From Peptoniphilus sp. BV3C26 (lineage in GTDB: Bacteria; Bacillota; Clostridia; Tissierellales; Peptoniphilaceae), in assembly GCF_000478985.1 (NCBI RefSeq), contig NZ_AWXB01000027.1, positions 1-63,820 of the forward strand: a stretch of 63,820 nt of DNA, given 5' to 3'. A program made the position numbers and the translations under genes. Below, one piece after another: positions 35,090 through 43,382 of the stretch. Below the pieces are notes generated by a model. It saw only the letters and a list, made by a program, of their open reading frames with translations. It had not been told where the DNA came from and made no database searches. Numbering within the stretch: position 1 is the stretch's first letter; every line of letters starts with the position of its first letter.

Positions 35090-35965
35090 TTACACCTTCT
35101 CAACGCCTTTTTTACCGAAGAGACCATTAGGTCTTATTATTAATACTATTATTAATATAATAAATGCCATGGAATCTCTATATTCTGAGCCTAAATATGT
35201 TGCTGCAAAAGATTCACTCAATCCTACTAAAAGTCCACCTACTAATGAACCCTGCAAGCTTCCTATACCGCCTAAAACTGCTGCTGCAAAGGCTTTTAAG
35301 CCTGCCATATATCCCATGTTTGGATATGCCATTGAATAGTAACTGCTTACTAATGAACCTGCTATAGCTGCTGATACTCCGCCTAAAAAGAAGGTAAATG
35401 AAATTATAAAGTTTACATTTATTCCCATTAGTTGTGCTGCTTTTATATTTTGTTGAGATGCTCTCATTGCAAGTCCTATATTTGTTTTATTTACTAAAGC
35501 TACAAGTAAAAGCATAAGAATTAGAGATACTGCAAACATTCCTAATTGGGTGTATTGAATGTCTATTCCTAAAAATTGTATTGTTTTACTTGGGAACAAG
35601 GCCGGAAATTGTCTTTTTTGACTTCCGAAGGATGCTATAAGTAAATTACTTATTATGTTTGAAATACCTATTGTTGTTATAAGGGAGGCTATAGGTTCTG
35701 ATTTTGCCTTTCTTAATGGTTCAAGGGATGTTTTGTCAATTAATATACCTAAAGCGCCGGTAAAAACTATTCCTAAAAGTATGGCCGGTATAATGCCAAT
35801 ATTTTTAGAAATCAAATATAATATTATATTTGCTCCAAAAGCATATACCGACCCATGAGAAAAGTTTACCAAACGCAAAATACCAAAAACTAATGAATAA
35901 CCTACTGCTATTAAGGCATATGACATTCCAATGGTTATTCCATTAAATATTTGTTGTGCGTTCAT
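35090..35965 (-). CDS. livH: Branched-chain amino acid-type ABC transporter permease (LivH)
   Basis: A 291-residue membrane protein: FNGITIGMSYALIAVGYSLVFGILRLVNFSHGSVYAFGA at the start, SLEPLRKAKSEPIASLITTIGISNI, MRASQQNIKAAQLMGINVN and GGIGSLQGSLVGGLLVGLSES are LivH hallmarks. With LivM it forms the transmembrane channel. AGGAGG precedes the ATG and 15 nt separate it from the binding-protein gene. Confidence 0.94.
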   Translation of the reverse strand: MNAQQIFNGITIGMSYALIAVGYSLVFGILRLVNFSHGSVYAFGANIILYLISKNIGIIPAILLGIVFTGALGILIDKTSLEPLRKAKSEPIASLITTIGISNIISNLLIASFGSQKRQFPALFPSKTIQFLGIDIQYTQLGMFAVSLILMLLLVALVNKTNIGLAMRASQQNIKAAQLMGINVNFIISFTFFLGGVSAAIAGSLVSSYYSMAYPNMGYMAGLKAFAAAVLGGIGSLQGSLVGGLLVGLSESFAATYLGSEYRDSMAFIILIIVLIIRPNGLFGKKGVEKV

Positions 35966-35980
35966 TTTTCCTCCTAAATG

Positions 35981-37135
35981 TTATTTCTTTAATAAGTCAA
36001 ATTTTCCATCTTTAACTACGATTTTTGTAAAGGCTTTATGAACATCTCCATTTTCATCAAATTTAGTATGTCCTGTTACTCCTTCGTATTCCATAGATAA
36101 AATTTCATTAACTATTTTTTCGGTGTCGTCCACTCCTACTTTTTGTGCTGCTGTTAGGAATACTCCAACTGAGTCATAAGCTTGTGCTGTAAGGGCACTT
36201 GGTTCAGAACCATATTTTTCTTTGTATTTTTCAACAAATGATTTTACTTTTGGGTCTTCAGATTGTGCGAAGAATATTACAGGGAAAGCAACTCCTTCAA
36301 TAGCGTCTCCGCCAAGTTCCAATAATTGTTGAGAATAAGCATTTGAGAATCCTACAATAGCTATGTCAGGATTTATTTCCTTATATTGTTTAGCAACAGG
36401 TGCTACAAGGTTGTACATTCCTACGCATATTACAACATCTGCTCCTGCATCATTTAATTTTGCAATTGCAGGTCTGTAATCGTCAGAACCTTCAATAACT
36501 TCTTCGTGAGCTACAACTTTTGCATCTTTAAAATCTTTTTCAACTATTTCTTTAACTATTCCTGCTGTACTTACTCCCCAGTCAGTCTTTATAGAAATAA
36601 TTCCTATGTTCTTTTTGCCAAGATCATTAACAGCTATGTCAAGACTTGCTTGAGCTTCGGTATTAATTACAGTGTTATTTCTTATAATAAAATTTCCCAT
36701 TCCTGAATAATCTGGGTGAGAAGATGACGGTGAAATTTCAACAATTTTATTTTCTTGATAAATTGGAGCTGCAGCTAAACATACCCCTGATGCAAAGTGT
36801 CCGATTACGCAAGGAATATCTTTTTCACTTGCAATTTTATTTGCTACTGAAACTCCTTCTTCTGGTGAGTTTTTGTCGTCAAATTTTACAATTGATATTT
36901 TTTTAGAATCAATTCCTCCATTTTCATTCCATTCTTCAGCCATAATTTCAGCTGCGTTTGAAAATCCTATACCATATTCTGAATTGTCTCCTGTTAGCGG
37001 GCCCGCTACCGCTATTTTGATAACATTTTCATCTTTTGGTTCGCTTGCAGAACTGTTTTCCTTATTTCCACAAGCAGTAAGTAATAATGTGCCAGCTAAT
37101 AATCCAGCCATAATATGTTTCCTAAATTTCCTCAT
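35981..37135 (-). CDS. Liv/urea-type substrate-binding lipoprotein, first gene of the catabolic operon
   Basis: A 384-residue lipoprotein: signal peptide with lipobox LLTAC (Cys about 22), a short Ser/Glu linker, then a Peripla_BP_6 domain (IKIAVAGPLTGDNSEYGIGFSNAAEIMAEEWNENGG, VIGHFASGVCLAAAPIYQENKIVEISPSSSHPDY, ALTAQAYDSVGVFLTAAQ). The ligand is not predictable; this family binds amino acids, amides, urea and aromatic or short organic acids. It leads the 11-gene operon with strong AAAGGAG before ATG. Confidence 0.92.
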   Translation of the reverse strand: MRKFRKHIMAGLLAGTLLLTACGNKENSSASEPKDENVIKIAVAGPLTGDNSEYGIGFSNAAEIMAEEWNENGGIDSKKISIVKFDDKNSPEEGVSVANKIASEKDIPCVIGHFASGVCLAAAPIYQENKIVEISPSSSHPDYSGMGNFIIRNNTVINTEAQASLDIAVNDLGKKNIGIISIKTDWGVSTAGIVKEIVEKDFKDAKVVAHEEVIEGSDDYRPAIAKLNDAGADVVICVGMYNLVAPVAKQYKEINPDIAIVGFSNAYSQQLLELGGDAIEGVAFPVIFFAQSEDPKVKSFVEKYKEKYGSEPSALTAQAYDSVGVFLTAAQKVGVDDTEKIVNEILSMEYEGVTGHTKFDENGDVHKAFTKIVVKDGKFDLLKK

Positions 37136-37167
37136 TTTTTTCTCCTTTCATTTTTCACTCAGAAATT

Positions 37168-37212
37168 TACTATTAAAATACCACTAATAATACCAGTAAT
37201 ATTTTAATAGTA
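37168..37212 (-). promoter_or_regulatory. Repeat-rich operator of the catabolic operon
   Basis: TACTATTAAAATA (37168-37180) and TATTTTAATAGTA (37200-37212) are perfect 13-bp inverted arms. Between and touching them lie two tandem near-identical 12-mers, ATACCACTAATA (37178-37189) and ATACCAGTAATA (37190-37201). It straddles the predicted start site, so binding here should repress. The GntR/FCD protein encoded in the operon is the natural candidate. Confidence 0.7.
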
Positions 37213-37241
37213 TTATAGCATATTCGAGAAATCATTTTCAA
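37212..37241 (-). promoter_or_regulatory. Promoter of the catabolic operon
   Basis: On the minus strand TTGAAA (37241-37236) and TATAAT (37217-37212) are 18 bp apart, with TGC before the -10 as an extended element. Confidence 0.75.
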
Positions 37242-37274
37242 GCTCTAAAATTAATTTATTTAAGGAAAAATTTT

Positions 37275-37333
37275 ATAAAAAAATAAACTCTGAAAAATCC
37301 TTTTAAATATGGTTTAAAGAATTTTTTCAGAGT
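37275..37333 (-). terminator. Terminator after the sensor kinase
   Basis: ACTCTGAAAAA (minus, 37333 inward) pairs with TTTTTCAGAGT (to 37287), continued by an imperfect inner stem, and is followed by TTATTTTTTT. Confidence 0.75.
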
Positions 37334-37367
37334 CCATTTTTTATCTTATTTTAAATTTTATTTTTTA

Positions 37368-38789
37368 TTATTTTTTAGCTATGAAATAAAAGTCTGAGCC
37401 CTTTCCTAAGGTGGATTTTACTCCATAGGCATATGAATGTATGTCTAATATACTTTTGACGATAAATAGACCCAGTCCTGTGCCTACACGAGGCCTTGTA
37501 CGGTTGTCCCCCGCCCTATAAAATCTTTCCCATATGTTCTCAATTTCTTCTTGACTTATGCCAATTCCGAAATCTATACAGTCAAACCTTACAGTGTCTT
37601 TTGAAATTTCTTCTGCTTTTATTTCTATTTTCTTACTTTTTCCCGAATATTTGATGGCGTTGGAAATTAAATTATACACAACTTGCTTTATTCTTTGAGG
37701 ATCTCCTTTTATTTTTAAATCGCCCTTATAAGTGGTTTTTATTTGGAAATCTTTTTCTAAGCTTTTAAATCTTTTAACTTCTCCTTCTATGATTTCTTTT
37801 AAGTCAAATTCAAATGGGTTAAAGTCTTCAAGCTTACTTTCAAGTTTGGATATATCTAAAAGATTGTTCACAAGATCTGTCAGATGATCTGCTTCATCTA
37901 TTATTACATTGATGTGCTTTTCACGCATTTCTTTATTGTCCCCACTTATGTCTTTTATCATTTCTCCATAACTTTTAATTAAGGTTAGGGGCGTTTTTAA
38001 ATCGTGACTTACATTAGCTATTAAATCTTTTCTAAGTTCCAAAGTTTTATTTACTTCTTCTGTTGCTAAATTTAAGGCTCTTGAAAGATTATTGATTTCA
38101 TCGTAAGATTTTCCTACAAATTTTACATCCAAGTTTCCTCCAGCCATATCTCTTGCCGTTTCCGAAAGTCTTTCTATTGGTCTTGCCAATCTCTTTGAAA
38201 TAAAATAGGACAATATCATTGATATTATCAGTGAAAGAAGAGAAACTATTAAAAGTTGCTTTCTTAAAATGTCTATGGCGAAATCAACAGGCTCTAATAT
38301 GGACTGAATGGATATATAGTATCTCACTCCATCTGCATTTCCCAAATATCCTGCAAAGGTCAAAACGCTGTTATTCATTTTTTGAACTTTTTGTGCCCAA
38401 ATATTATATTTTAAATTTTCTCTTTGAATTTTACTAAAGAGCTTATCAAACTCAACTTTTGAAATAGGCGGTCTAATAGATTCTTCAAAAGCGTTGCTTA
38501 TGGGATAGACATAATTTCCATATTCATCTACAACTTTTATGGTCAGAGATTTTCTTAATGAATAATTTTCAACAAGCTCTTTAAAACCTTCATCTTTAAA
38601 TTTTTCTTGAACATTGGTCCCGATTTTTGCAACATCTTTTAATTTCATGGACTCGTAAAAATAATTTAAAAAAACTATTTGTAAAAGCCAAAGCATTAAA
38701 AAGATTATTCCCGCAAAAACAATAAAATATTTCCAAAGTTTAGTTAATATACTGCCTTTAGTTATTTCCTTGTAAAGGCCCTTCTTCAA
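37368..38789 (-). CDS. Membrane sensor histidine kinase
   Basis: 473 residues: membrane segment at about 20-42, an extracellular sensor of about 125 residues, second segment at about 175-197, HAMP (RLARPIERLSETARDMAGGNLDVKF), HisKA with ANVSHDLKTPLTLIKSYGEMI (His about 263), and HATPase_c with NLISNAIKYSG (N box), DFGIGIS (G1) and GTGLGLFIVKSI (G2). TTG start at 38789 overlaps the response-regulator end by 32 nt; no better ATG is available. The stimulus is unknown. Confidence 0.93.
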   Translation of the reverse strand: MKKGLYKEITKGSILTKLWKYFIVFAGIIFLMLWLLQIVFLNYFYESMKLKDVAKIGTNVQEKFKDEGFKELVENYSLRKSLTIKVVDEYGNYVYPISNAFEESIRPPISKVEFDKLFSKIQRENLKYNIWAQKVQKMNNSVLTFAGYLGNADGVRYYISIQSILEPVDFAIDILRKQLLIVSLLSLIISMILSYFISKRLARPIERLSETARDMAGGNLDVKFVGKSYDEINNLSRALNLATEEVNKTLELRKDLIANVSHDLKTPLTLIKSYGEMIKDISGDNKEMREKHINVIIDEADHLTDLVNNLLDISKLESKLEDFNPFEFDLKEIIEGEVKRFKSLEKDFQIKTTYKGDLKIKGDPQRIKQVVYNLISNAIKYSGKSKKIEIKAEEISKDTVRFDCIDFGIGISQEEIENIWERFYRAGDNRTRPRVGTGLGLFIVKSILDIHSYAYGVKSTLGKGSDFYFIAKK

Positions 38790-39444
38790 ATTTATAACCT
38801 ACTCCTCTAACTGTTACAATATATTTTCTATAATCTTTTATAGAATTTCTCAGCATTTTTATGTGGGTGTCTACTGTTCTGTCATCGCCGTAAAATTCAT
38901 AGCCCCAGACTTTGCTTAAAAGTTTATTTCTTGTTAAAGCTACATTTTTATTTTTTATCATAAAAACTAAAAGATCATATTCTTTTGGTGTTAAATCAAT
39001 TTTTTCTCCATCAATGGAAACTGTTCTGCCATCTAAGTCAATGTGAAGTCCTTCCACATCTAAAACTCTCTTTACATTTCCCTTTCTATTTCTATTTACA
39101 ATTACATTTATTCTTGCCATAAGCTCCTTTGGAGAAAAGGGTTTAACTACATAGTCGTCTGCTCCTACTTCAAAGCCAAAAAGTTTGTCATATTCTTCAC
39201 TTCTTGCTGAAAGCATAATAACAGGAATATCTTTAATTTTTTTTATTTCTTTATAGGCTGTAAAGCCGTCAAGTTTTGGCATCATTATGTCCATTACTAT
39301 AATGTCAAAATCATTTTCTTTTACTTTTTCTATTGCATCGAGCCCGTCCACTGCTTCCAAAACTTTGTGGCCGTTGTATTCTCCATAAGTTTTTATAACT
39401 TCTCTTATTTTTTCTTCGTCATCTACTATTAATATTTTAAACAT
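38758..39444 (-). CDS. OmpR/PhoB-type response regulator
   Basis: 228 residues. Receiver: ILIVDDEEKIREVI, phospho-acceptor Asp in IVMDIMMPKLDGF (about 51-53), Lys in VVKPFSPKELMARI. C-terminal winged helix: EKIDLTPKEYDLLVFMIKNKN, LLSKVWGYEFYGDDRTVDTHIKMLRNSI, VRGVGYKF. It is co-transcribed with the overlapping kinase and divergent from galU. Targets unknown. Confidence 0.95.
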   Translation of the reverse strand: MFKILIVDDEEKIREVIKTYGEYNGHKVLEAVDGLDAIEKVKENDFDIIVMDIMMPKLDGFTAYKEIKKIKDIPVIMLSARSEEYDKLFGFEVGADDYVVKPFSPKELMARINVIVNRNRKGNVKRVLDVEGLHIDLDGRTVSIDGEKIDLTPKEYDLLVFMIKNKNVALTRNKLLSKVWGYEFYGDDRTVDTHIKMLRNSIKDYRKYIVTVRGVGYKFEEGPLQGNN

Positions 39445-39543
39445 TTTATCACCTAATAAATTTTATACTTTTATATTATCTTAAAGACGAAAAATATTAA
39501 AGTCTTAGGTTTAAAAATATGGTAACATTATATTGGTGATAAT

Positions 39544-40629
39544 ATGAAAATTAAAAAAGCGGTTATTCCTGCGGCAGGCCTCGGCACAAGATTTTTGCCT
39601 ATTACAAAATCTATTCCCAAGGAAATGTTACCTATAATTGACAGACCTGTTATAGATTTTATAGTTCAAGAAATTGTTGATGCCGGCATTGAAGAATTGT
39701 TAATAATAAGCGGAAGGAACAAAAGTCCTATTGAGGATTATTTTGACAATAATCCAGAAATTGAAGAAGATTTACTTAAAAAAAATAAAATAGATCTTTA
39801 TAACTGTGCAAGTTTTAAATATCCTTTGGAGATTACTTTTAAAAGACAGGGTAAGCCCTTAGGTCTTGGCCATGCTGTTTTAATGGCAGAAAATTTTACT
39901 TGCGGACAAGATTTTGCTCTTCTTTTAGGAGATGAAATCATTGATCCTCCCCATGCTATTTCTCAGCTTATAGAAAAATATGAAAAAGTTAATTCCACTG
40001 TAATCGGCACGAGAAAAGTTCCAAGGGAAGATCTTACAAAATATGGAATAATTGATGGAGAAAACTTTGGTGATCTTATAAAAGTCAATTCTTTAGTGGA
40101 AAAACCCCCTATTGAAAAAGCTCCTTCTAATTTTGCAATAATGGGCCGATATGTAATAAAAAATGAAATTTTTGAAATTTTAAAAAATACAAAAGCAGGT
40201 CATGGTGGTGAAATCCAACTTACTGATGCTTTAAATACTCTTGCTCATAATTCTCAGGTTTATGCCTACGAATTTTCTGGTCAAAGATTTGATACTGGTA
40301 ATAAACTCGAATATGTTAAGGCTCAAGTTTATTATGCTTTGCAAAAAGAATATTCTAAGGAACTTCTATATTTTTTAAAAATTTATAAAATAAAAACACT
40401 TTTACTTATTTTTAGTAAAAGTGCTTTTTATTTGGAAAGGAAATCATATATTGATAGAATTTCAGCCTATGGTTGCAAATGCAAGGTCGTGGGTGCAAAT
40501 GAGGCTGTGGGGGTGCAATTCAAGGGGTATGGGTGCAAACTCATATTAGCAGCAAAAATCCGCAGTCAAATATGTCTGCGGACTCTGTTTTATGTTTGTA
40601 TTATCCTTCGATTTCCATTCCGTTTTTAA
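39544..40629 (+). CDS. galU: UTP--glucose-1-phosphate uridylyltransferase with frameshifted, over-long C-terminus
   Basis: Makes UDP-glucose for cell-wall and surface polysaccharides. Motifs: KKAVIPAAGLGTRFLPITKSIPKEMLPIIDRPVIDFIVQE, KRQGKPLGLGHAVLMA, FALLLGDEIID, GTRKVPREDLTKYGII, EKPPIEKAPSNFAIMGRYV and GGEIQLTDALNTL. After about residue 278 the sequence no longer looks like GalU: the frame passes through a terminator (40394-40429) and repeat DNA to 40629. Adding one A to the A run at about 40376-40380 would end the protein at TAA 40386-40388, giving about 281 residues, normal for GalU. The present 361-residue form is thus a frameshift or a sequencing error. Confidence 0.9.
   Translation: MKIKKAVIPAAGLGTRFLPITKSIPKEMLPIIDRPVIDFIVQEIVDAGIEELLIISGRNKSPIEDYFDNNPEIEEDLLKKNKIDLYNCASFKYPLEITFKRQGKPLGLGHAVLMAENFTCGQDFALLLGDEIIDPPHAISQLIEKYEKVNSTVIGTRKVPREDLTKYGIIDGENFGDLIKVNSLVEKPPIEKAPSNFAIMGRYVIKNEIFEILKNTKAGHGGEIQLTDALNTLAHNSQVYAYEFSGQRFDTGNKLEYVKAQVYYALQKEYSKELLYFLKIYKIKTLLLIFSKSAFYLERKSYIDRISAYGCKCKVVGANEAVGVQFKGYGCKLILAAKIRSQICLRTLFYVCIILRFPFRF
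40394..40429 (+). terminator. galU terminator, lying inside the frameshifted ORF
   Basis: CACTTTTACT (40397-40406) pairs with AGTAAAAGTG (40414-40423), followed by CTTTTTATTT. That a terminator sits in frame supports an intended galU stop just upstream. Confidence 0.88.
40471..40540. repeat. Four GGGTGCAA repeats at exact 20-bp spacing
   Basis: GGTTGCAAAT (40471), GGGTGCAAAT (40491), GGGTGCAATT (40511) and GGGTGCAAAC (40531) begin exactly 20 bp apart, about two helical turns, with unlike sequence between. They look like protein-binding iterons or recombinase accessory sites at the island's left edge. Confidence 0.75.
40555..40582 (-). terminator. Terminator after the recombinase fragment
   Basis: TCCGCAG (40559-40565) and CTGCGGA (40576-40582) form a 7-bp GC-rich stem. 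On the minus strand it is followed by TTTTT. Confidence 0.75.
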
Positions 40630-40801
40630 ACCGGAACAGTAGTGCTCCATTGTTTTTTACCGTTATGCTTTCTATTACAGAAATCCACAGCTTATTATCA
40701 AATTCCGTGATGGGATTTTCGGTTTCGTGTAGTTCTAACATAAATGCCCCGATTGAATCTGCCTGGCCTTTTCTTTGTTTGCTTTGAGGGGACAAATCCA
40801 C
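40601..40801 (-). pseudogene. C-terminal fragment of a large serine recombinase
   Basis: A 66-residue frame whose last 40 residues (ENPITEFDNKLWISVIESIT, then NGALLFRFKNGMEIEG) match the typical end of Tn4451/Tn1549-type large serine recombinases: F-D-x-x-L-W-x-x-x-V/I-x-x-I/V-T and a final F-x-F-K-x-G-x-E-I. The catalytic N-terminal domain and zinc region are absent. It marks the edge of the higher-GC island as an old integration site. The first residues may be fused foreign sequence. Confidence 0.75.
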
Positions 40802-40843
40802 ATTAGAAAGGTTACAGTGAATTTTTCATATTTTTATAGAATA

Positions 40844-40880
40844 AAAGACCTGCAGAATGTTCACTATCCTACAGGTCAGT
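40844..40880 (-). terminator. Terminator after hcp
   Basis: GACCTGTAG and CTGCAGGTC pair on the minus strand (one G-T pair; arms 40877-40869 and 40856-40848), followed by TTTTATTC, about 20 nt past the hcp stop. Confidence 0.8.
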
Positions 40881-40898
40881 CTAAATTAAAAATTCTTT

Positions 40899-42536
40899 TT
40901 ATTCAATAAGAATTTTTAAGTCTTCATCAACAGTAGTGATCCCCGCGATACTGAAGTTCTCTACCAACACCTTTGCCACATTCGGTGACAGGAATGCCGG
41001 AAGTGTAGGGCCAAGATGAATATTCTTTACACCCAGATACAACAGCGCGAGAAGCACGATCACGGCTTTCTGCTCATACCAAGCGATGTTGAACGCCAGC
41101 GGCAGTTCATTGATATCCTCAAGCTCGAAGATCTCTTTCAGCTTAAGAGCGATCAATGCCAGTGAATAGGAATCATTGCACTGCCCCGCATCAAGAACTC
41201 TCGGAATTCCGCCAATATCACCCAGATCCAGCTTATTGTACTTATACTTTGCGCATCCGGCTGTAAGAATGACAACATCTTTCGGAAGTGCCTTTGCAAA
41301 CTCCGTATAGTAATCACGGCTCTTATGTCTGCCATCGCAGCCCGCCATCACGACAAATTTACGAATAGCTCCGGATTTTACCGCGTTTACAACAGGCTCT
41401 GCCAGAGCAAATACTTGCTCATGGGCAAATCCGCCGATGATTGTTCCTGTTTCGATTTCTGTCGGTGCAGGGCATCCTTTTGCCTGTTCAATAATTGCGG
41501 AGAAGTCTTTTTCCTCCCCATATTCTCCGGAGATATGACCGCATCCTGGATATCCCGCAGATCCTGTCGTCCATAGGCGGTCTTTATAGCTGTCCTTCGG
41601 CGGCACGATGCAGTTGGTGGTCATAAGGATCGGGCCATTGAATGATTCAAATTCATCCTTCTGCTTCCACCACGCATTGCCATAGTTTCCGGCAAAGTGA
41701 GGATATTTCTTAAATGCCGGATAATAGTGTGCCGGAAGCATCTCAGAATGCGTATAGACATCAACTCCGGTATCCTTCGTCTGTTCCAGAAGCATTTCCA
41801 GATCACGAAGGTCATGTCCGGAAATCAAAATGCCAGGATTTTTTCTGACACCAAGGTCTACCGTAGTGATCTCAGGATTGCCATAGGCTTCCGTATTCGC
41901 CTTGTCAAGTAGCGCCATACCATCCACTCCAAACTTTCCGGTCTCAAGTGTCAGCGCCACAAGATCGTCTACCGTAAGGGAATCGTCCTGGATCTTTGTC
42001 AAAGCTTTCTGAATAAATGCATCTACATCTTCATTGTCCTGAATTAGAGCATTCGCATGTTTAGAGTAAGCCGCAAGTCCCTTCAATCCATAAGTGATAA
42101 GCTCACGAAGGCTTCTGATATCTTCATTTTCTGTTGCCAGAACTCCAACATTCTGTGCTTTTTCGTCAAACTCCGCTTCATCTCCATTCCAAAGCGCCGC
42201 TTCAGTCAGACATTCTTTGCTGTCAAGTCTTGATAACTGTTCTTCTTTAACCTTCAGTGTGTTTTTAATCGCAGCAATGATCGCCTTGCGGTCAAAATTC
42301 GCATTTGTAATCGTAATAAAGAGATTCATTGTAACGAGGTGATTGATCTCTTTTGAGACCTCTTTCCCCTCACTCCTAAGAGCTGTTGTTACTGACGATA
42401 ATCCCTTTGTCACATAGATCAGAAGATCCTGCATAGCCGCAACTTCCGGCTTCTTGCCGCATACCCCTGAAACTGTACATCCTTTGCATCCCGCTGTTTC
42501 CTGGCACTGGAAACAAAACATCTTATTCTCTGCCAT
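40899..42536 (-). CDS. hcp: Hybrid cluster protein / hydroxylamine reductase
   Basis: A 545-residue Hcp, class with the N-terminal cysteine set [22 protein letters not shown] (cubane cluster) and hybrid-cluster ligands in [63 protein letters not shown] and [18 protein letters not shown]. It detoxifies NO and hydroxylamine in anaerobes. Base composition and codon use are clearly GC-richer than the flanks, so the gene was probably acquired. It ends an operon that starts with the 4Fe-4S protein. Confidence 0.97.
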   Translation of the reverse strand: MAENKMFCFQCQETAGCKGCTVSGVCGKKPEVAAMQDLLIYVTKGLSSVTTALRSEGKEVSKEINHLVTMNLFITITNANFDRKAIIAAIKNTLKVKEEQLSRLDSKECLTEAALWNGDEAEFDEKAQNVGVLATENEDIRSLRELITYGLKGLAAYSKHANALIQDNEDVDAFIQKALTKIQDDSLTVDDLVALTLETGKFGVDGMALLDKANTEAYGNPEITTVDLGVRKNPGILISGHDLRDLEMLLEQTKDTGVDVYTHSEMLPAHYYPAFKKYPHFAGNYGNAWWKQKDEFESFNGPILMTTNCIVPPKDSYKDRLWTTGSAGYPGCGHISGEYGEEKDFSAIIEQAKGCPAPTEIETGTIIGGFAHEQVFALAEPVVNAVKSGAIRKFVVMAGCDGRHKSRDYYTEFAKALPKDVVILTAGCAKYKYNKLDLGDIGGIPRVLDAGQCNDSYSLALIALKLKEIFELEDINELPLAFNIAWYEQKAVIVLLALLYLGVKNIHLGPTLPAFLSPNVAKVLVENFSIAGITTVDEDLKILIE

Positions 42537-42560
42537 GAATATTTTCCTCCTTCTGTTAAC

Positions 42561-42708
42561 TTATACTTCCTCTATTGCTCCTACCGGGCATCCGTCTTTT
42601 GCTTCAGCCGCAGCAGATTCACTTTCTACCGGAACCTCTTCTTCTATTGCTTTCGCAACTCCCTCATCTGTCATAGAAAATACTTCCGTCATTTACCACA
42701 TACTTCAT
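42561..42708 (-). pseudogene. Ferredoxin gene with its first cysteine cluster deleted
   Basis: From ATG 42708: MKYVVNDG, then frame loss. In another frame the rest reads VFSMTDEGVAKAIEEEVPVE ... AKDGCPVGAIEEV to TAA 42561, the second half of a short 4Fe-4S ferredoxin ending in CPVGAI. The expected CxxCxxCxxxCP block between NDG and VFSM is missing, replaced by a junction at about 42683-42689, where a GGAA/GA overlap suggests a small deletion. The product cannot carry a 4Fe-4S cluster. It lies between hcp and the bicupin, where an electron donor for Hcp would be expected. Confidence 0.8.
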
Positions 42709-42728
42709 AATAATCACCTATCTTTCTC

Positions 42729-43382
42729 TTATTCCAATGTCAAAAGAAGCGCCATCTTGAACTTCTTCGTTGCTTTTACCGAGTGCAGACCGGCTTTCGC
42801 AAAATGGAAATTCTCACCCGCCTTTATCGGGTGTTCCTTACCCTCATATCCAATAACGCCTTCGCCATCCAGCGCAAAGATGATTGCTTCGCCGGGTGCG
42901 GCATGCTCAGAAAGGCCGGTGCCCTCATCAAAAGCCATAACCACAAATTTCATCTTGTCATTGTGTGCCACGTCCATGTTTACGATTTTACCTTCCGCAT
43001 AAGGCACAAGATCCGCCAGTTTAAAAACTTCCCCCGCTTTAATCGCTTCATTCATAATATCCTCCTTCCTGATCATGATCTCTGTATAAACTGCGCCTTC
43101 CGATGTTCTAATTCCCATCGGTACATCCGTCAGAGTCACGATACTTTCTTCTTTTTCTATCTTCTTTGAAAAGCCATCCGTGCCATAGACTTCCATGTTT
43201 CCATCTGCCACAACGAGCAGCTTGTAGTAGGGATAGATCTCCGCACTGATATCCGTATTCTTCGCCAGTGAAAAGTAAATAATATCATTAATTCCACTGT
43301 ATACTGCCTTGGATATCGTACACCCCGGCACCGGCTGATTATCCTTTGCTATGGAGAATACCTCTCCGGTCTTTTCGTTCAT
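42729..43382 (-). CDS. Bicupin protein of the hcp operon
   Basis: 217 residues with two cupin halves. First: YYKLLVVADGNMEVYG. Second: VVMAFDEGTGLSEHAAPGEAIIFALDGEGVIGYEGKEHPIKAGENFHFAKAGLHSVKATKKFKMALLLTLE. The second half matches, block for block, that of the bicupin at 21647-22294 (MAFDxGxGLxxHxAPGxAxxxALxG; KFKMxLLL), though the two genes differ strongly in GC. Start overlaps the DUF1858 gene end by 4 nt. A sensor or chaperone role in the nitrosative stress operon is inferred. Confidence 0.87.
   Translation of the reverse strand: MNEKTGEVFSIAKDNQPVPGCTISKAVYSGINDIIYFSLAKNTDISAEIYPYYKLLVVADGNMEVYGTDGFSKKIEKEESIVTLTDVPMGIRTSEGAVYTEIMIRKEDIMNEAIKAGEVFKLADLVPYAEGKIVNMDVAHNDKMKFVVMAFDEGTGLSEHAAPGEAIIFALDGEGVIGYEGKEHPIKAGENFHFAKAGLHSVKATKKFKMALLLTLE

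Noticed and set aside
40471-40540. 20-bp periodic repeats as a CRISPR array
   Set aside because: Only 10 bp are conserved, the spacing is too short, and no cas genes are near. I found no CRISPR array in the window.
42454-43002. 182-residue plus-strand ORF over hcp and the bicupin
   Set aside because: It is antisense to two genes with full family motifs and covers the ferredoxin remnant. The higher GC of the island makes long antisense frames by chance.
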